The translations under genes were made by a program, and so were the position numbers. A stretch of 36,472 nucleotides of DNA from an uncultured Prevotellaceae bacterium. GTDB taxonomy: Bacteria; Bacteroidota; Bacteroidia; Bacteroidales; Bacteroidaceae. A model generated the notes under the pieces. The model was not told the DNA's origin. It made no database searches and saw only the letters and a program-made list of their open reading frames with translations. Where the stretch lies: NCBI GenBank assembly GCA_902770635.1, contig CACXTX010000014.1, positions 1-36,472 on the forward strand, written 5' to 3'. Every line of letters begins with the position of its first letter. Position 1 is the first letter of the stretch. Below are positions 32,693-36,472 of this stretch, in pieces.

Positions 32693-33934
32693 ATGATGAA
32701 GTATTTATTTTTTCTTTTATCAAGCATACTACTCCTCACCTCCTGTCAAAAGGACGATTCGGAAGGAAATACTCCCCCTGCGCCAGCCAAACGTACGGTT
32801 TTAGTGTTCATGTCTGCAGAAAACAACCTCACGGGATATACCGACAACGACATCAACGAGATGATACAAGGTCGTAAACAGGTTGGTGACGACTGCGACC
32901 TGTTGTTTTATTGCGACCACGCCAGCAAGACCGAGAAACCGTTTATCGCCAGAATCCGGAATAACACCAGTCAGCCTATTGACACCTTATATCATTACCC
33001 TACCGATTTCTATTCAACAGACAGTAGCCACTTCATGGAGATTCTGCAACGCATGATCCAGCTGAGTCCTGCCAAGGAATATGCACTCGTATTTTGGGGC
33101 CACGCCAATGGGTGGATCCTTGAGAACGACGGGGTGAACACCATTCGCAGGGCTTATGGGGTGGATAATGGCGACAATGATTCATCCTCAAGAGTCAAAG
33201 AACCTGCCCGATGGTTGAACATCCCCGATATGGCCCAATGCTTCAAACAGCTTGGCATCCATTGGAAGTTTATCTTCTTCGACTGTTGCAACATGCAGAA
33301 TGTCGAGGTGGCTTACGAGTTGCGCAATGCCACAGACTATATCATCGCCTCTCCCGCTGAGATTACTGGATCTGGTGCGCCTTACGACACAATGGTTTCC
33401 GACTTCTTCATCGAGGACGGCGAGCAGATGGGCATCAAGATGTGTGAGGACTATAATGCCCAGTTCGACTATGTTGGGGGCCACCTTCCCATCAGCGTCA
33501 TAGCCACGAACAAGATGCAGGCACTGGCCGATGCCACTCGTCAGGTTCTGCCCGAGATAGCCAACTGGCTTAAAACAGAAAACCCTACCAAGGGCATCAT
33601 CTACTACTACAACTACGACTCAGACTATAACAAAGGGTACTTCCCCGAGTTTGGAAAAGTGATGTACGACATGAATGATATGATTCGTGCCGCACTGGCC
33701 AATGAGCCCGAGAAGTATGAAAAGTGGAAAAAAGCCTTCTTCGAGGCCGTATTCTATGCCGAAACCAGCACCAAGTGGCACGCCAACACCATCCAGTTCA
33801 GCGACTTTGAGGTTACAGAAGAGAAGTTCGGAGGCATGAGCATGTTCTTCCCGTTGTCCAAATACGAACAATCTGAGCATAAGTACAACGAAGAAATCAA
33901 GAAGATGCAATGGTATCAGGCCGTCGGTTGGTAA
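32693..33934 (+). CDS. Clostripain-family (C11) cysteine peptidase lipoprotein
   Basis: A 413-residue protein with a lipoprotein signal ending in LLLTSC near residue 18. The C11 catalytic pair is clear: H137 in FWGHANGW and C199 in FFDCCNMQN, followed by YIIASPAEITGSGAPYD. C11 enzymes cut after basic residues and many in this phylum are self-processing surface or secreted proteases. The longer frame from a TTG at 32666 overlaps the promoter and is rejected; ATG at 32696 is equally possible. Confidence 0.9.
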   Translation: MMKYLFFLLSSILLLTSCQKDDSEGNTPPAPAKRTVLVFMSAENNLTGYTDNDINEMIQGRKQVGDDCDLLFYCDHASKTEKPFIARIRNNTSQPIDTLYHYPTDFYSTDSSHFMEILQRMIQLSPAKEYALVFWGHANGWILENDGVNTIRRAYGVDNGDNDSSSRVKEPARWLNIPDMAQCFKQLGIHWKFIFFDCCNMQNVEVAYELRNATDYIIASPAEITGSGAPYDTMVSDFFIEDGEQMGIKMCEDYNAQFDYVGGHLPISVIATNKMQALADATRQVLPEIANWLKTENPTKGIIYYYNYDSDYNKGYFPEFGKVMYDMNDMIRAALANEPEKYEKWKKAFFEAVFYAETSTKWHANTIQFSDFEVTEEKFGGMSMFFPLSKYEQSEHKYNEEIKKMQWYQAVGW

Positions 33935-33940
33935 GTGCCA

Positions 33941-34010
33941 GCTGTCATTTTTCTCGCTTAATCACAACCTTGAAATACCTTCGAGGTTGTTCACGCTCGA
34001 AAATGACAGC
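33941..34010. terminator. Long hairpin between convergent C11 and gldE genes
   Basis: Arms 33941-33970 and 33984-34010 pair imperfectly (11 outer bp GCTGTCATTTT, inner CAACCT/AGGTTG) with a 13-nt loop. It probably stops transcription from both sides. The left arm is a copy of the last gldE codons at 34017-34045. Confidence 0.7.
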
Positions 34011-34016
34011 CAGTTA

Positions 34017-35330
34017 TCATTTTTCTCGCTTAATCACAACCTTGACCTTCGAGATACGACGCTCTTCCATTTCCAGTATTTCAAATGAGAAATTCTGGTA
34101 GTCTATCTTCTCGTGCAGCTTCGGGAAGTCGCCTTTGATTTCCAGTAAAAGTCCGGCTATCGTGTCTGCATCACCCTCCACTTCTGCAAACGTCTCATCG
34201 TCCAGCTTCAGCACCTTATAGAAATCAGTCAGAAGGGTCTTGCCTTCAAACACAAAGGTGTTCGAGTTGATGCGCACGTAATTCTTCTCGTCCTCATCGT
34301 ACTCGTCGTTTATCTCACCGACGATTTCCTCCAAGATGTCTTCCAACGTTACGATACCACTGGTTCCGCCAAACTCATCAACCACAATGGCTATATGCAC
34401 CTTGTTTTCCTGGAATTCGCGTAACAAGTCGTCTATCTTCTTGGTTTCAGGAACAAAATAGGGAGGACGAATCAACGACTGCCAATTGAATTGGGCGCTC
34501 TTTGACAGGTGGGGCAACAAGTCCTTGATATACAGGATGCCACGTATATTGTCCTGACTGTCCTGATAGACAGGGATTCGCGAGTAGTTATTGTCCACAA
34601 CACACTGTAGCACCTCTTCGTAAGAAGCCTTGAAGTCCAGGTCAATGACATCCTGACGGCTGGTCATCACCTCCTTCACCGTTTCATCGCCAAAGCGCAC
34701 AATGCCCTCCAGCATTTTCTTTTCTTCCTTGATGTCCTCAGTGTCTGTCAGTTCCAAAGCCTGTTCCAAATCGTCAACACTCAGCGTCTGGTTCTCCTTC
34801 ACCACCACCTTCTCGGTCAGCTTTCCCGAGCTGACCACAATACTGGCAATGGGATAAAACAGCTTACGGAAGAAACAGATGCCCGTCACCGTTGCCCTAC
34901 AGAACCGCAGAGGGTTTATTCTGGCATATACTTTGGGCATAATCTCACCAAAGAGCAGCAACAGAAAGGTCAGCAGAATGGTCATGAACACAAATTCCAA
35001 CCACCACGCATTACCGAAACGGACGGCATGATGGAAGAAATAGGATAAGAGCATAATGATAGCCACATTCACCAGATTATTGGTGATCAGGATGGTGGCA
35101 AGCGTTCTCTCTGAATCTTCACGCAGTTGGGCTATCTTCGCATCTGTGGTGGATTTCTCCTCGTCCATCTCGCTCAAATCATGGGGAGTCAGCGAAAAGA
35201 AAGCAATCTCAGAGCCTGAGGCATAACCGGAAACAAACAATAGGAGACACGCCATAATGCCTGCCAACATAGCCCCTACAGAAGGAGTCAGCAGCGTTAT
35301 ATCGTTGAATATTTGTAGAAATTCATCCAT
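34017..35330 (-). CDS. gldE: GldE, CNNM/CorC-type membrane protein with CBS domains
   Basis: A 437-residue inner-membrane protein. The N-terminal CNNM/DUF21 region (about 15-200) has four hydrophobic segments with SGYASGSEIAFFSL and the FGEIMPK motif. A CBS pair lies at about 205-335 (MTSRQDVIDLD, SRIPVYQD, VDEFGGTSGIVTLEDILEEIVGEI) and a CorC_HlyC domain at the C-terminus. Directly downstream of ssb, this is the gliding-motility-associated GldE of Bacteroidota, whose order ssb-gldE is widely kept even in non-gliding species. Ion transport or a stabilising role is probable. Confidence 0.88.
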   Translation of the reverse strand: MDEFLQIFNDITLLTPSVGAMLAGIMACLLLFVSGYASGSEIAFFSLTPHDLSEMDEEKSTTDAKIAQLREDSERTLATILITNNLVNVAIIMLLSYFFHHAVRFGNAWWLEFVFMTILLTFLLLLFGEIMPKVYARINPLRFCRATVTGICFFRKLFYPIASIVVSSGKLTEKVVVKENQTLSVDDLEQALELTDTEDIKEEKKMLEGIVRFGDETVKEVMTSRQDVIDLDFKASYEEVLQCVVDNNYSRIPVYQDSQDNIRGILYIKDLLPHLSKSAQFNWQSLIRPPYFVPETKKIDDLLREFQENKVHIAIVVDEFGGTSGIVTLEDILEEIVGEINDEYDEDEKNYVRINSNTFVFEGKTLLTDFYKVLKLDDETFAEVEGDADTIAGLLLEIKGDFPKLHEKIDYQNFSFEILEMEERRISKVKVVIKREK

Positions 35331-35333
35331 GAT

Positions 35334-35681
35334 TTATTCTGGAACGGCCTCCACCTTAGGTGTCAGCATTTCCATATTATCAGCCCATATCTCAGTAACG
35401 TAGCGTCGCTGCCCCTGCTTGTCATCATAGGTGGTATAGCGGATACGCCCTTCAATATAAAGCTTATCCCCCTTATGAACATATTTCTCTACTATCTCTG
35501 CCAGCTTACGCCACAACAGCACCGTATGCCAATCGGTACGGTCGGGCACCTGTGTACCATTCTGGAGTGTATAGCCACGCTCCGTCGTAGCCAGTCGCAC
35601 CCGTGCAACAGCTACACCCTGATCCACATAGCGCACCTCAGGGTCCGCACCAACATTACCGATAAGCATCACTTTATTCAT
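35334..35681 (-). CDS. ssb: Single-stranded DNA-binding protein
   Basis: A 115-residue OB-fold protein beginning MNKVMLIGNVGADPEVRY, with the core DWHTVLLWRKLAEIVEKYVHKGDKLYIEGRI split over residues about 50-80 and the tail EIWADNMEML. It binds single-stranded DNA in replication and repair. It is shorter than the 140-180 residues usual for replicative SSB: the flexible linker and acidic C-terminal tip (DDDIPF type) are missing and it ends KVEAVPE. It may therefore be an auxiliary SSB that does not recruit the usual partners. Its stop is three bases before gldE. Confidence 0.92.
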   Translation of the reverse strand: MNKVMLIGNVGADPEVRYVDQGVAVARVRLATTERGYTLQNGTQVPDRTDWHTVLLWRKLAEIVEKYVHKGDKLYIEGRIRYTTYDDKQGQRRYVTEIWADNMEMLTPKVEAVPE

Positions 35682-35719
35682 AGGTTGAGGAAAGTCTTTG
35701 TTTTAAAATCCTTGTATGT

Positions 35720-36256
35720 TTATTTGCAATATCCCAGATACTGGAACTTGAAATTCTTTCCCTTAGCAGAAGGGAACTGGCTGCGGCTGTCCACGCGCTG
35801 ACTCAGATGGTCCACAATACGATTGTAGCAATCCTGTCCCGACATAGCCTTGCAACGGGCCACAAAGTGAGTATCGCGATACTGGAACTTACCTGTTCCA
35901 GGCACCTGCAACACGCGCTTGAAGTCTATGGCGCCCTCGTACCAGCCTTCACGCTCCTCAGTCAGTCTCATCAAAGCGTTAGGCACAGGCTTGGGAAGAG
36001 CTTCCGTACTGTGAAGTGCCTTCTTCTCCTTGAAGTCCTGCATAGTAGCAGCCTCAGTCTTTATAATAATAAAGTACACACGGGGGCGGGTCTTGTAGCG
36101 CTTAGGATAGAACACATCACTAGCCACATAATTTCTGATATCCTGCTCCAATACAGGATTCATGCCTATTTCTTCAATTCCTGCCAAAAATGCGATTGCT
36201 TCATCTACATTATCAACAAGAATTTCTTTATCAAAATACCTTAAATATAAATTCAT
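35720..36256 (-). CDS. Conserved-looking unknown protein, 178 aa
   Basis: The start at 36256 gives MNLYLRYFDKEILVDNVDEAIAFL. The longer frame to 36334 is rejected because it translates the tRNA-Gly gene (MPRLGSRVRVPFSA is a typical tRNA artefact). The protein is soluble, basic in its C-terminal half (FVARCKAMSGQDCYNRIVDHL, then KGKNFKFQYLGYC) and lacks any motif I can assign. It stands between tRNA genes and ssb-gldE on the same strand. Confidence 0.7.
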   Translation of the reverse strand: MNLYLRYFDKEILVDNVDEAIAFLAGIEEIGMNPVLEQDIRNYVASDVFYPKRYKTRPRVYFIIIKTEAATMQDFKEKKALHSTEALPKPVPNALMRLTEEREGWYEGAIDFKRVLQVPGTGKFQYRDTHFVARCKAMSGQDCYNRIVDHLSQRVDSRSQFPSAKGKNFKFQYLGYCK

Positions 36257-36292
36257 TTTAGAATGGTTGTTTTCCAAAAATTCTTGAAGAAG

Positions 36293-36365
36293 AGCGGAAA
36301 ACGGGACTCGGACCCGCGACCCCAACCTTGGCAAGGTTGTGCTCTACCAACTGAGCTATTTCCGC
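36293..36365 (-). tRNA. tRNA-Gly (GCC)
   Basis: 73-nt cloverleaf on the minus strand. The acceptor arms are GCGGAAA/TTTCCGC, the D-arm is AGCTCAGTTGGTAGAGC, the anticodon loop is TTGCCAA, and the T-arm contains GTCCGAGTC with the discriminator T. CCA is not encoded. Confidence 0.95.
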
Positions 36366-36387
36366 ATTAAAAGTGTTAAAAAGATGG

Positions 36388-36471
36388 TGAAGAGGAGGAG
36401 ACTCGAACTCCCACGTCGCAATTGACACTACCCCCTCAAAGTAGCGCGTCTACCAATTCCGCCACCTCTCC
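36388..36471 (-). tRNA. tRNA-Leu (GAG)
   Basis: 84-nt class II tRNA on the minus strand with a long variable arm. The acceptor GGAGAGG pairs with CCTCTTC, the anticodon loop is TTGAGGG, and the T-arm contains GTTCGAGTC. CCA is encoded directly after the discriminator A (36385-36387). Its 5' end is one base from the window edge, so the promoter lies outside. Confidence 0.93.
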
Positions 36472-36472
36472 A

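Noticed and set aside
36257-36334. N-terminal extension of the 178-aa protein
   Set aside because: It reads through the tRNA-Gly gene; the MPRLGSRVRVPFSA start is a known tRNA translation artefact.

Overview
The window is chromosomal DNA from a member of the Bacteroidales, most likely a Prevotella-like Prevotellaceae. The evidence is nine promoters of the Bacteroidota type (TTTG/TTGC-N19-20-TAnnTTTG), an ssb-gldE pair, a DUF5112/DUF5113 sensor kinase with its DUF5932 response regulator, a lipoprotein clostripain, and no Shine-Dalgarno dependence. The species assignment is inference.

Layout. 1-719: the tail of an unknown gene overlapping a calcineurin-like phosphoesterase. 720-2947: an AT-rich accessory patch holding a 58-aa protein, a PIN toxin with its probable antitoxin, an 83-bp direct repeat that flanks the toxin pair, a 50-bp terminator-plus-promoter block present twice, ten tandem copies of an 11-bp unit, and a degraded polyvalent-kinase gene. 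2948-11419: housekeeping genes (HAD phosphatase, carB, patatin, trmD, M24 aminopeptidase, bleomycin-hydrolase-like peptidase). 11486-17239: sugar-acid locus A, six co-directional genes (RraA-like aldolase, SDR, ExuT-type MFS, mandelate-racemase-type dehydratase, SAF-less UxaA, exported YhcH). 17397-20997: recJ-recQ. 20994-25456 (minus): a membrane protein, a response regulator and a large sensor kinase. 25401-31353: sugar-acid locus B, with kdgK-DUF4177-eda on the minus strand diverging from lacI-uxaA-nhaC on the plus strand. 31434-33934: an unknown protein, a GH25 lysozyme and a C11 peptidase. 34017-36472 (minus): gldE, ssb, a conserved unknown protein, tRNA-Gly(GCC) and tRNA-Leu(GAG).

How it works together. 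Locus B gives the classical end of hexuronate catabolism: altronate to KDG (UxaA), KDG to KDPG (KdgK), then pyruvate plus glyceraldehyde-3-phosphate (Eda), probably controlled by the divergent LacI protein at a dyad-symmetric intergenic region. Locus A has no kinase. It looks like a non-phosphorylating acid-sugar route (import, dehydration, oxidation, aldol cleavage) whose substrate cannot be read from sequence.

The most unusual structures are: (i) the cassette-like arrangement at 1060-2945; (ii) 7-nt-period tandem repeats at several gene junctions, with related 7- and 9-nt repeats in frame inside the sensor kinase; (iii) the eda terminator lying inside the signal-peptide codons of the next gene; and (iv) a gldE 3' end present in direct and inverted partial copies that form a long hairpin. 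No integrase, transposase, CRISPR array or rRNA was seen.
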